64,000 nt of DNA from Pseudomonadota bacterium. Lineage in GTDB: Bacteria > Pseudomonadota > Gammaproteobacteria > Burkholderiales > Burkholderiaceae_B. The stretch's first letter is position 1; each line of letters opens with the position of its first letter. The notes beneath the pieces are model-generated. The model saw only the letters and a program-made list of their open reading frames with translations, was not told the DNA's origin and did not search any database. Positions 28,569 to 36,532 of this stretch are shown one piece after another. Made by a program: the position numbers and the translations under genes. The DNA lies in assembly GCA_023425645.1 (NCBI GenBank), contig JAFACG010000045.1, forward strand, positions 91,231 to 155,230. Direction: 5' to 3'.

Positions 28569-29501
28569 ATGATCCGTAGCATGACCGCATTTGGCAACGC
28601 CAAAGCCGAGTCCGAGGCCGGCGCCGTCAATATCGAGATGCGCAGCGTCAATAACCGTTTCCTGGACTTGAACCTGCGCCTGCCCGAGGAGCTGCGCTTC
28701 GTCGAGAACCCCTTGCGCGAACAGATCTCCCAGGGCGTGCAGCGCGGCAAGCTGGAAGTACGGGTCAATTTCACGCGCGCCGGCCTCGAGCAGCAGCGCA
28801 GCCTAGACATGGACGCCGTGCTGCGCGCCGCGGAAATGCTGCGGATCGCCCGCGCCCACATTCCGGACCTGCCGGCTCCCGAGCTGCATACCCTGCTGAG
28901 CAATCAGAACGGCAATGCATCGGACATGGACCCCGAGGCCTGGCTGCCGCTGGTGCAGCAGGCATGCGAAGCGGCCCTGGCGGACCTGCAGGCCACGCGC
29001 GAGCGCGAGGGCCGGCGCCTGGCCGAGGTCATGCACGGCATCAGCCAGGAAATGAGCGCCATCGTGGACGAGGTCGAACGCCACATGCCCGCCATCCTGG
29101 CCGAACAGCAGAACAAGATCGCCACACGCTTGCAGGAAGCCCTGCTGCAGGCCAGCCCCGAGGGCTTCGCCCTGATTTCGGGCGCGGAGCTGTCCGCCCG
29201 GGTGGCCCAGGAGGCGTCCACCTTTTCCCTGCGCATCGACGTGGCCGAAGAGTTGGCCCGTCTGCGCTCGCATCTGAGCGAGCTGCAACTGATCCTGAAT
29301 GGCGAAGTGGGCGCCGCGGCCGGTAAAAAAGGGACTCGTCAGGGCAGCACCGGCAAGCGCCTGGATTTCCTGTTCCAGGAAATGAATCGCGAAGCCAACA
29401 CCCTGGGCTCCAAGGCCGGCAGCGTGGACGTGACCCGCGCCTCCATCGACCTGAAACTGTTCATCGAGCAGTTGCGCGAGCAGACCCAGAACATCGAATA
29501 A
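28569..29501 (+). CDS. yicC: YicC family endoribonuclease/adaptor
   Basis: A 310-residue cytoplasmic protein of the conserved YicC family, described as an endoribonuclease or a factor promoting RNA decay. It starts MIRSMTAFGNAKAE and SVNNRFLDLNLRLPEELR, and the C-terminal DUF1732 part GKRLDFLFQEMNREANTLGSKAG is the family's most conserved region. The promoter region is shared with the divergent SbcD-like gene; TACAAT near 28528 is a possible -10. nudC follows 54 bases later. Confidence 0.94.
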   Translation: MIRSMTAFGNAKAESEAGAVNIEMRSVNNRFLDLNLRLPEELRFVENPLREQISQGVQRGKLEVRVNFTRAGLEQQRSLDMDAVLRAAEMLRIARAHIPDLPAPELHTLLSNQNGNASDMDPEAWLPLVQQACEAALADLQATREREGRRLAEVMHGISQEMSAIVDEVERHMPAILAEQQNKIATRLQEALLQASPEGFALISGAELSARVAQEASTFSLRIDVAEELARLRSHLSELQLILNGEVGAAAGKKGTRQGSTGKRLDFLFQEMNREANTLGSKAGSVDVTRASIDLKLFIEQLREQTQNIE

Positions 29502-29555
29502 AGATAATACCCGGCGCGGCCGGCCACGCGCCGCCGGACATTGTGGGGATTACGA

Positions 29556-30326
29556 GTGAATTTCATTTTCCGCGGCAACGAGATGCTGGTCGATGCGCGC
29601 AGCGAAGGGCTGGAACTGCCCGATGCGTCCGTGTGCGCCCGGATGGGCTTGGGCAAAGAGCGATTGCAGCCCTTGTGGCTGGATGCGGGCTGTCCGGACC
29701 ACGCCTGCCACGTTGCGCCTGATGCGGCGCCGCCGTCCGGTTTCGAGTTTCGCGCATTGCGTTCCTTGCTGGCGCGGCTGGACGAGAAAGCCGCGCTGGC
29801 CAGCCGCGCCTTCCAGATAGCCGAATGGGCGCGGACGCACCGCTATTGCGGCGTGTGCGCCGCGGCCATGGTTCAGTCGGCTACTGAACTGTGTTTTCGC
29901 TGTCCTTCCTGCGGTTTCTCCGCCTATCCGCGCATTTCTCCGGCCATGATGGTGCTGATCCGCGATGGCGACCGCATCCTGCTTGCCAGCCATTCCACCT
30001 ATGCGACGGCACGCTACACGGCGCTGGCGGGCTTTGTGGAGGCCGGCGAGAACCTGGAGGACGCCATCCACCGCGAGGTCTGGGAAGAAGTGGGCCTGAA
30101 GGTGAAGGACATCCGTTATTTCGGCAGCCAGTCCTGGCCTTTCCCGCATTCACTGATGGTGGCTTACACGGCGGAGTACGCCGGCGGCGAACTGCGCATC
30201 CAGGCCGAGGAGATCAACGACGCCCGCTGGTTCGGCCCTGGGGACGCCTTGCCGGAGCTGCCGCACACCGATTCGATCGCAGGCCGCCTGGTGCGCGCCA
30301 ACCTGCCCGGCTTGCCGCGCCCCTGA
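29556..30326 (+). CDS. nudC: NAD+ diphosphatase / NAD-cap decapping enzyme NudC
   Basis: Nudix hydrolase that cleaves NADH and removes NAD caps from RNA. A zinc ribbon (CGVC...CPSC) precedes the Nudix box GFVEAGENLEDAIHREVWEEVG. The NudC-specific stretch SQPWPFPxS is present as SQSWPFPHS, with a Pro-to-Ser change. I start at GTG 29556, which has GGGGA seven bases upstream, giving 256 residues; an upstream TTG (29541) is possible. Confidence 0.94.
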   Translation: MNFIFRGNEMLVDARSEGLELPDASVCARMGLGKERLQPLWLDAGCPDHACHVAPDAAPPSGFEFRALRSLLARLDEKAALASRAFQIAEWARTHRYCGVCAAAMVQSATELCFRCPSCGFSAYPRISPAMMVLIRDGDRILLASHSTYATARYTALAGFVEAGENLEDAIHREVWEEVGLKVKDIRYFGSQSWPFPHSLMVAYTAEYAGGELRIQAEEINDARWFGPGDALPELPHTDSIAGRLVRANLPGLPRP

Positions 30327-30346
30327 ACGTGCGCTCTGGCGCGCGG

Positions 30347-30802
30347 TCAGCCCGTCAGGTGCGTGGCCACGTTGCGCAGCATGCGGCCCAGATCGTCGCG
30401 CTCCTGAGGGCTGAGCACCGACAAGGCATCGTCTATCATCTGCTTGGCGGCGGGCCAGACCTGGGCGTAGCGTTCACGGCCGGTCTCGGTCAGATACACG
30501 CGCATGAAACGGCTGTCGTTCTCGTCGGCCCGGCGCTGCACCAGGTCGCGCTCCTGCATCTGGTCGATGACCCGGCTGAGCACCGGCTGGTGCACCACGA
30601 TGGCCTTGGCGATTTCGCCGATGCTGCGTCCGTCCTGGTCCCACAGGTACTGCAGCACACGGAAATGCACATAGGTCATGTTGTGGTCGCGCAGCGTGGT
30701 GGAGCGCAGCGTCTGGTCCAGCTTGTAGATGATGTTGGCCATCTGGAAAGCCACGTTGGCTTGCACGCTGCTGTCGGGAATGGGAACGTGAGTCGAGTTC
30801 AT
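30347..30802 (-). CDS. MarR family transcriptional regulator of the ring-degradation operon
   Basis: Winged-helix repressor of 151 residues. The DNA-binding region is visible as RVLQYLWDQDGRSIGEIAKAIVVHQPVLSRVIDQMQERDLVQRR, followed by DSRFMRVYLTETGR. It is the last gene in the same-strand series MFS, hydrolase, VOC dioxygenase, monooxygenase, 89 bases after the monooxygenase. A perfect 14-base palindrome overlaps the -35 box of the first gene's promoter (35253-35266) and is its likely operator. The start at 30802 has only a weak ribosome-binding site; frames continue upstream but run antisense to nothing recognisable. Confidence 0.88.
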   Translation of the reverse strand: MNSTHVPIPDSSVQANVAFQMANIIYKLDQTLRSTTLRDHNMTYVHFRVLQYLWDQDGRSIGEIAKAIVVHQPVLSRVIDQMQERDLVQRRADENDSRFMRVYLTETGRERYAQVWPAAKQMIDDALSVLSPQERDDLGRMLRNVATHLTG

Positions 30803-30890
30803 GGTGCCTTGGAAGAGTCTGTCCTGCAGCGCGCGGCCCCGCTTGCCCGGGACCGCGGCCTGGCCATCAGTATACAGCCAGGCGCCGTGC

Positions 30891-32033
30891 TCAGAACGCA
30901 CCGGTGGGCGCATGGCTGGCCGCCCGGAAGATCTGCTCGTAGCTCCACGGATTGGCCATGGCCGAGCGCACCACCTGCGCGCGCACCTCATCGGGCAGGT
31001 AGCTGATTTCACCGTACAGGCAGGACCACTTCTGGCAATGCTCCACGATGGCCCGCTCGCTGTTCTCCCACGCCTCCAGTGCATCGGGTATCTCCCGAGG
31101 ATCCTGGATGTCGCCCAAAAAGCTGGCCAGGGCCAGGCCGTTCTGCATGGCCATGCCGCCGCCCTGCCCCAGATTGGGCGGTTGGGCATGGGCGGCGTCG
31201 CCCAGAATGGCGGCGCGCCCGCTGGACCAGGCCTTGCAGCGCGTGATGCTGTAGCGGCCCCAGCTGACCGGGCCGTCGATGCGCTCGATCAGGTGCGCCC
31301 ATTGCGGGAACAGCGCCGACCAGTACGCCTTGTCGATTTGCGTGTTGCAGGCGCGGGCATCGTCATGCGGACAAGTCAGGGCCAAATAGGTCTGCGTATC
31401 GCTGACGGGCGTGATGAGCAGGCGGTGCACGCCGTTCCAGTTCTCGATGTACTTCTTCGCGTCCTCGGGCGCGGTATCGTCGGGACGGCGTTCTATCATG
31501 GTGCGCAAGGCGCCTTCGCGCGTCTGCTCATGCAGGATCTCCAGGCCCAGGGACTGGCGCACCCGCGACCAGATGCCGTCGGCCCCCACCACCAAGTCGG
31601 CTCGCAGGCGTTCGCCCGAAGCAAGCTGCACTTCGCCGCGCGCGCTGGCGCCTATGGCCTCCACATTGGTGCGCACGCGCACTCCAGCCCGCTTGCCGGC
31701 CTGCTCCAGCGCCTTGAGCAATTGCGAGCGCATGATGGTGATCAGGCGCCGATCGGGCGGCGTGGGGCCGCTGTCGATGACGCGGTTGTGCTGGTCGCGC
31801 TGCTCGAAATGGCTGCCGTAGAAGGCGCCTTCGATGGCCTGATCGTAGGCGTCGATCGCCTTGAGCACGCGCAGTCCGTTTTCCCAGATATAGATGCCCG
31901 AGCCGTTGGCCCGCAGTTCCGGCTGGCGCTCCAGCACCGTCACGTCCCAGCCGCGCTGCGCCAGGGCCGCCGCCGTGGCCAGTCCGCCCAGGCCGCCGCC
32001 CGCCACCAGGGCGCTCAGTTTCTTGTCTGCCAT
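30891..32033 (-). CDS. FAD-dependent aromatic/pyridine-ring monooxygenase (MHPCO-like)
   Basis: Class A flavin monooxygenase of 380 residues. Visible: FAD-binding ALVAGGGLGGLATAAALAQRGW, the mid motif DLVVGADGIWSRVRQSL, and AAILGDAAHAQPPNLGQGGGMAMQNG that binds the flavin ribityl chain. The stretch LRANGSGIYIWENGLRVLKAI and the C-terminal AWENSERAIVEHCQ resemble 2-methyl-3-hydroxypyridine-5-carboxylate oxygenase more than p-hydroxybenzoate hydroxylases, from memory of that sequence. GAGGAG lies six bases before the ATG at 32033. It follows the VOC dioxygenase by 11 bases. The substrate is unknown; hydroxylation of a ring before cleavage is the natural reading. Confidence 0.87.
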   Translation of the reverse strand: MADKKLSALVAGGGLGGLATAAALAQRGWDVTVLERQPELRANGSGIYIWENGLRVLKAIDAYDQAIEGAFYGSHFEQRDQHNRVIDSGPTPPDRRLITIMRSQLLKALEQAGKRAGVRVRTNVEAIGASARGEVQLASGERLRADLVVGADGIWSRVRQSLGLEILHEQTREGALRTMIERRPDDTAPEDAKKYIENWNGVHRLLITPVSDTQTYLALTCPHDDARACNTQIDKAYWSALFPQWAHLIERIDGPVSWGRYSITRCKAWSSGRAAILGDAAHAQPPNLGQGGGMAMQNGLALASFLGDIQDPREIPDALEAWENSERAIVEHCQKWSCLYGEISYLPDEVRAQVVRSAMANPWSYEQIFRAASHAPTGAF

Positions 32034-32044
32034 GTGCGCTCTCC

Positions 32045-33043
32045 TCAGACCTGCGCCCACAGGGGCAACGTGTGGCGGCTGTCCAGAGTCCGTTCGCCTT
32101 CCAGCGGCACGTACCATTCGCTCAGCAGGCCGTCCGGGTCGCGCAGGAAGAAGGATCGCTTCCAGGGCAGGCGCACGTCATGCACCGGCGTGATGCCCAG
32201 GGCCTGCAGGCGCTCCAGCGTCTGTTCCAGTTCCGCGACGCCGCCCAGCTCGAAGCTGCCGTGCGAAAAGGCGGCCTGCTCGTCGCCCACCAGGACCAGG
32301 CTGTAGTCGTAGTCGGACAGGCCGGCCTGAAGATAGGCCACGCCCTCTTCCTGGTGCACGACGCGCAAACCGCCGACCTGGGTGTAGAAATCCAGCATCC
32401 GAGCCAATTGCGCGGTGCGCAGCACCGCGTGGGTGACGCGCCGGGGCTGTACGGGCGCGCCGGCGACCGTTTCCAGGATGGGGGCGGTGTCGTAGCGGCC
32501 TTCGGTGAACGGCTCCTGCGCGGCCGGATCCCAGCGGCTGGTCAGCAGCTCCATCGGGCCATTGAGCACGCTGCGCCAGTCCTTGATCGTGTCGCAGTAG
32601 AACTCGTTGTAATTGCCGTCGGGATCGAACATATAGACGCTATGGGCCACCTGGTGGTCCACGGTCATGTCGATGTCGCGTTCCTGCTGGCGGGCCCGCT
32701 TCCAGCCTTCGACCAGTTCGGCTTCGTTCTCCAGCTCCCAGGCCAAATGGTTCAGGCCCGGGACCAGGCCTATGGTGCCCGGCAATTGCAGCAGGCCGTC
32801 GCGCCCATAGCGGTTCACGCCTTTGGTGGTTTCCATCATGCCCAGGTCGTGCGGCGTATGGCCGGTTCCCAGGAAGGTGGCGATCAGGTCGGGCTCGGTG
32901 AATTCCACTTTCAGTCCGCAGACCTGGCTGTAGAAGTCTTCCGCGCGCTGCAGCTCATCCACCCAGAGATTGACGTGGCCCAGTCGGCGGGGATGGAAGC
33001 AGGTCGCGGCCTGCGCCGCGGCGTGCATGGTTTGGTTTGTCAT
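32045..33043 (-). CDS. Two-domain VOC (type I extradiol) ring-cleavage dioxygenase-like protein
   Basis: A 332-residue protein of two vicinal-oxygen-chelate domains. Each domain has a complete set of candidate metal ligands: H23, H99 and E147 in the N-terminal half (GHVNLWV, LNHLAWEL, NEFYCD), and H205, H261 and E309 in the C-terminal half (THAVLRT, SHGSFEL, SEWYVP). Classic two-domain extradiol enzymes keep the triad only in one domain. Coupled to the hydrolase through an ATGA overlap and preceded by AGGAGGAG. Context (flavin hydroxylase, hydrolase) says ring-cleaving dioxygenase; the substrate is not known. Confidence 0.85.
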   Translation of the reverse strand: MTNQTMHAAAQAATCFHPRRLGHVNLWVDELQRAEDFYSQVCGLKVEFTEPDLIATFLGTGHTPHDLGMMETTKGVNRYGRDGLLQLPGTIGLVPGLNHLAWELENEAELVEGWKRARQQERDIDMTVDHQVAHSVYMFDPDGNYNEFYCDTIKDWRSVLNGPMELLTSRWDPAAQEPFTEGRYDTAPILETVAGAPVQPRRVTHAVLRTAQLARMLDFYTQVGGLRVVHQEEGVAYLQAGLSDYDYSLVLVGDEQAAFSHGSFELGGVAELEQTLERLQALGITPVHDVRLPWKRSFFLRDPDGLLSEWYVPLEGERTLDSRHTLPLWAQV

Positions 33044-33903
33044 GGTGTCTCCTCCTTGGCATGACAGTTCATGGTCTGGAGCACGGCCAGCGTCAAGGCG
33101 CTGTCGCCCTGCTCCAGATCCATCAGGACATTGAAATGGTTGCGTCCGGCAATCGCCATGCTGCGCACGGCGCAGCCGGCCAGGCGGCATTGCTGCGCGT
33201 AATGAATGCTTTGCGCCTGCATGACGGCGGGCTCGAGCGCGCCCCAGGCCACCAGCACGGGCGTGCCCGCGGCAGGCGGGTGCAGCGCGGGGCTGAATGC
33301 CTGGGCCAGGGTCTGGTCCAGCTTCAGCCAGTCGTTCACCGGCGTGTGCACCAGGGGATGCAGGTCCATGACGCCGCTGATCAGGCTGGCGCTGTGAATG
33401 CGGCGCTCGTTGCGCGCGGCATCGCTGGCCAGCAGCATGCCGGCCAGCTGGGCGCCGGCCGAACTGCCGCTGACATGGATGCGGTCCGGATCGGCGTTGA
33501 ACCGCCCCGCATGACGCGCGATCCACTCCAGCGCACGCTCGCACTGGGCCACGATCTGCGGCAGCGTGTAGGCGGGAGCCAGGCCGTAGTCCAGGCAGGC
33601 CACGGCGGCGCCGGCGGCGTGCAGGCTGCGCGCCATCATGGCCGAATCTTCCCGGCCCAGCATGCGCCAATAGCCGCCGTGGATGAACAGGTACAAGGGC
33701 GAACCGGGCTCGCGGGCGGCATAGACGTCCAGTCGTTCGACCGGATCAGGCCCGTAGGCGTGGGAGCTGAAGAAGCCGGGCAAGGCGGCCCGGGACGCAT
33801 CGCTGGCGCGGCGATAGGCCGCCATTTCCGCTGCAAAATCCGGCACCGAGGCCTGCAGCTGGTACTGTCCCAGGTCCGCATGGTCAAAGCGCAACTGGCT
33901 CAT
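33040..33903 (-). CDS. Alpha/beta hydrolase, kynurenine-formamidase-like
   Basis: A 287-residue cytoplasmic hydrolase. The oxyanion-hole motif HGGYW is at residues 75-79, the nucleophile elbow GSSAG at 146-150 (serine 148), and a likely catalytic histidine lies in GRNHFNVL. This combination is typical of the kynurenine formamidase/arylformamidase and related esterase group. No signal peptide. Its stop overlaps the VOC gene start (ATGA), and it starts five bases after the MFS gene. In a ring-cleavage pathway it would hydrolyse an amide or keto product after cleavage. Confidence 0.87.
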   Translation of the reverse strand: MSQLRFDHADLGQYQLQASVPDFAAEMAAYRRASDASRAALPGFFSSHAYGPDPVERLDVYAAREPGSPLYLFIHGGYWRMLGREDSAMMARSLHAAGAAVACLDYGLAPAYTLPQIVAQCERALEWIARHAGRFNADPDRIHVSGSSAGAQLAGMLLASDAARNERRIHSASLISGVMDLHPLVHTPVNDWLKLDQTLAQAFSPALHPPAAGTPVLVAWGALEPAVMQAQSIHYAQQCRLAGCAVRSMAIAGRNHFNVLMDLEQGDSALTLAVLQTMNCHAKEETP

Positions 33904-33907
33904 GGCT

Positions 33908-35146
33908 TCAGGCCTCCCGTGCCGAGGGCAGCAGGGTCAGGATGACGAATCCCAGCAGCACCAGCACCTCCACGGCCAGGAAGCTGCCAAACGCCCAGAT
34001 GTAGAAACCCGTCAGGCTCAGCAGCAGCCCCAGCAGGGACGGCGCGACAAAAGTGGCGAATACCCCGCCCATTTCCGCGTAGCCGGCTGCACAAGGGCCC
34101 AGGTTCACGCCGTAGCGCTCGCCCACGTAGCTGAAGATCGCCCCGCCGTGAAAGACGCCGACGCCGCACAGGAACGCCACCGCCAGCAGGCCGGCATGCG
34201 GCAGGGGCTGCCAGGCGGCCAAGACGCAGGCGAGAGCGGCCAGAATGGTCAGCAGCATGCCCAGGCGCATCACGCCCACCCGGGTGTAGCGGTCGCTGGC
34301 GTAACCGCCCAGCAGCAGGAAGAAGACTTGCGACAAGCCCATCAGCGTGCCGAACAGCGGAGCCTGCGCCGGCGCCATGCCTTGCACGTCGATGAAGGCG
34401 GGAATCAGCCAGGTGGCCGTGGCGGCGACCGAGAACAAGGCGCCGAAGATGGCCAGGACGCCCACCCAGATCCAGGGGCGGGAAGCGATCGCCCGCAGCA
34501 CGCCGGCGTCGACCTGGATCTTGTCGTGCGGATCCTGGTAGGGGCCGGGACGCACGATGATCTGGGTCAGCAGGCAGGCGCCCAGCGTCAGGCCGCCCAG
34601 CACGAAGAAGAAGGCGCGCCAGCCATGCTCCATGGCATAGGGCAGGCCCAGGGCGAAATCCAGCGTGATCGCCAGCGAATAGGCCGCCAGGATGATGCCC
34701 AGCACCAGGCCCTGGCGGCGCGGCGCGAACCATTGCATGACGATCTTCATGGAGCCGACCCAGACTGCCGAATCGAAGAAGCCGACCACCAGGCGCAGCA
34801 GGACCAGTTGCAGAAAATCCTGCGCCTGAGTCTGGGCCAGCATCAGCAGGCCGCTGCCGCCCAGGCCGATCAGATAGAGGCGGGCCGAACTCATGTGCCG
34901 GCCGCGCGGCGCCCAGAACAGCATGCCCAGCGCGAAGGACACCCCGAAGGCGCCCTGCACCAGCCCTGCCTGGGCCTCGCTCAGGGCCAGGTCGGCGGAC
35001 ACGATCTTGATCACCGCCGCAAAGCCATAGAAATCGGCCGCCAGGCACATCTCGCCGGCAACGGCCATCAACAACATCAGCACCGCCACGCCGTTGCGCG
35101 GTGTGGCGCTCATGGACGGATTGCCCGTCGCTCCTTGTCCCATCAT
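33908..35146 (-). CDS. MFS transporter, first gene of the ring-degradation operon
   Basis: Major facilitator protein of 412 residues with twelve hydrophobic segments. The loop-2/3 region RHMSSARLYLIGLG and loop-8/9 GGYASDRYTRVGVMRLGM are MFS-like. It probably imports the ring compound degraded by the downstream enzymes. Of several possible starts I prefer ATG 35146, where GGGGGA lies five bases upstream; ATG 35143 is equally close to the ribosome-binding site, and the longer form to 35206 has no ribosome-binding site. A promoter with palindromic operator lies about 100 bases upstream. Confidence 0.88.
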   Translation of the reverse strand: MMGQGATGNPSMSATPRNGVAVLMLLMAVAGEMCLAADFYGFAAVIKIVSADLALSEAQAGLVQGAFGVSFALGMLFWAPRGRHMSSARLYLIGLGGSGLLMLAQTQAQDFLQLVLLRLVVGFFDSAVWVGSMKIVMQWFAPRRQGLVLGIILAAYSLAITLDFALGLPYAMEHGWRAFFFVLGGLTLGACLLTQIIVRPGPYQDPHDKIQVDAGVLRAIASRPWIWVGVLAIFGALFSVAATATWLIPAFIDVQGMAPAQAPLFGTLMGLSQVFFLLLGGYASDRYTRVGVMRLGMLLTILAALACVLAAWQPLPHAGLLAVAFLCGVGVFHGGAIFSYVGERYGVNLGPCAAGYAEMGGVFATFVAPSLLGLLLSLTGFYIWAFGSFLAVEVLVLLGFVILTLLPSAREA

Positions 35147-35224
35147 GTCATCCCCCATTTCTTGTGAATGTTCAAGCCGGGCGCTTGTGCAGCGCGCCCT
35201 TTCCATTTGCTTTAAACATGAAGG

Positions 35225-35266
35225 ATTATGGAGATCCGGGCCAATTCATGTCAATACATATGTATT
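35225..35266 (-). promoter_or_regulatory. Promoter and MarR-type operator of the ring-degradation operon
   Basis: On the minus strand a consensus -35 TTGACA (35254-35249) and CATAAT (35230-35225) are 18 bases apart. The perfect palindrome AATACAT-ATGTATT (35253-35266) overlaps the -35 box by two bases, the place for a repressor. The MarR protein encoded at the far end of the operon is the obvious candidate. Seen by eye; no footprint or search behind it. Confidence 0.7.
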
Positions 35267-35299
35267 AGTATATTCCCTATGAAGGCAAGGCATGCTTCG

Positions 35300-36436
35300 T
35301 CAGCCGCGCCGTGCGGAGGTCGTTCTTGGAACAAGCATGATCACGCCCGCAGCCAGGGCGCAGGCCATCGTTACCTGCGCCAGTTCCCCCCACCAGGCGG
35401 AAATTCCCAGGCCGGTCCCCAGCAACAGGCTGTACAACAGGCCGAAGATGGCGCCTGCCCTGCCCGCGACCGATCGATAGCGGTGCAGAGCCCCGGCCAG
35501 CAGGTTGGGGATGGCCAGCGCATAGGCCAGCGAGACCAGCATTGCCGGCAGCAGGAATGCCAGGCTGGCGCGAGCCGCTTGCAGGCCCATGCCGGCTGCG
35601 ATCAGGAAAAGAACGCCGCGCCGCACCAGCCTGTCCGCGGTCAGGCCGGCCGCCAGCCAGCGCCGATTCAAGAACGCGCCCGCCAGGGTGCCTACAGCCA
35701 GCAGCAGCCCGGCCGCCAGCAGAGGACGGGTGCCTGAGCCCAGGCCCTGCAGCAGGAACGGCGCCCATTGGTAGAAGGCGAACACTGCTGTATTGAACAG
35801 GGCCACGAGCATGGCGGATCGCCAGATGTCCGGATCACGCAGCAGGCGCCAGCCTACCTGCGCCATTGAATCGCCCGTGGCGGGATACCGACGGGTTTCG
35901 GGCAGTTGGCGCAGGCTTGCGCCCAGAAGCAGCAAAGCGAGGACGAACAGGCCCAGGAACACGGCCGTCGCGCCGCCGGCGGCAGCCAGCAACACGCCCA
36001 TGGCCAGACCCAGCAAGGGGCTGAGCGCCAGGGCGACGCCCATCAGGCCGAAGATCCTCGATAGTTCTTCGGCCTGGTAGCGGTCCCGCAGCATGGTCTG
36101 CACGCCGATGGACCCGACGGCCGCGCCGAAGGCGCTCAGCATGCGCGCGCCCAGCAGCAGGCTGAATGTGGAGCTGAACAGCGCTGCCAGGCAACCCAGT
36201 CCGTAGACCGCCAGGCCGGCCAGAACCGCGGGGCGGCGGCCGGCGCTGTCGCACAGCCAGCCCCAGAACAGCACGCCAGCGGCGAAGGCGGCGAAGTAGA
36301 CCGACAGGGTCTGGCCCGCCCGGCCTGCGGATACCGCATAGGCATCGGCGATCAGCGGCAGGGCCGGGCTATAGGCCGTTTCGACCACCTGGGGAAACAT
36401 GATCAGGGCGATCATCAACAGGAGAAAACGAGTCAT
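35300..36436 (-). CDS. MFS drug-efflux type transporter (Bcr/CflA-like)
   Basis: Membrane protein of 378 residues with about twelve hydrophobic segments. The pattern PALPLIADAYAVSAGRAGQTLSVYF, GWLCDSAGRRPAVLAGLAVYGLGC and DRYQAEELSRIFGLMGVALALSPLLG matches the DHA1 Bcr/CflA exporters. Start 36436 is preferred since AGGT lies eight bases upstream, while ATG 36442 touches it. Divergent from an AraC-type regulator; this gene pairing is common for exporters, the regulator controlling the pump. The regulator here seems damaged. Confidence 0.87.
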   Translation of the reverse strand: MTRFLLLMIALIMFPQVVETAYSPALPLIADAYAVSAGRAGQTLSVYFAAFAAGVLFWGWLCDSAGRRPAVLAGLAVYGLGCLAALFSSTFSLLLGARMLSAFGAAVGSIGVQTMLRDRYQAEELSRIFGLMGVALALSPLLGLAMGVLLAAAGGATAVFLGLFVLALLLLGASLRQLPETRRYPATGDSMAQVGWRLLRDPDIWRSAMLVALFNTAVFAFYQWAPFLLQGLGSGTRPLLAAGLLLAVGTLAGAFLNRRWLAAGLTADRLVRRGVLFLIAAGMGLQAARASLAFLLPAMLVSLAYALAIPNLLAGALHRYRSVAGRAGAIFGLLYSLLLGTGLGISAWWGELAQVTMACALAAGVIMLVPRTTSARRG

Positions 36437-36532
36437 GGGCATACCTGTAAATGGCAAAGACAGGCAGCATAGCCCTGGCAGGAATTCCCCATTACAAGTA
36501 TTCTGAATAAAAATCCATGAAATCGGACATTG

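Noticed and set aside
30891-33903. Nicotinate (nic) degradation genes
   Set aside because: NicX is not a VOC protein and the flavin enzyme does not resemble NicC; only the general logic (hydroxylase, dioxygenase, hydrolase, MarR) is shared.
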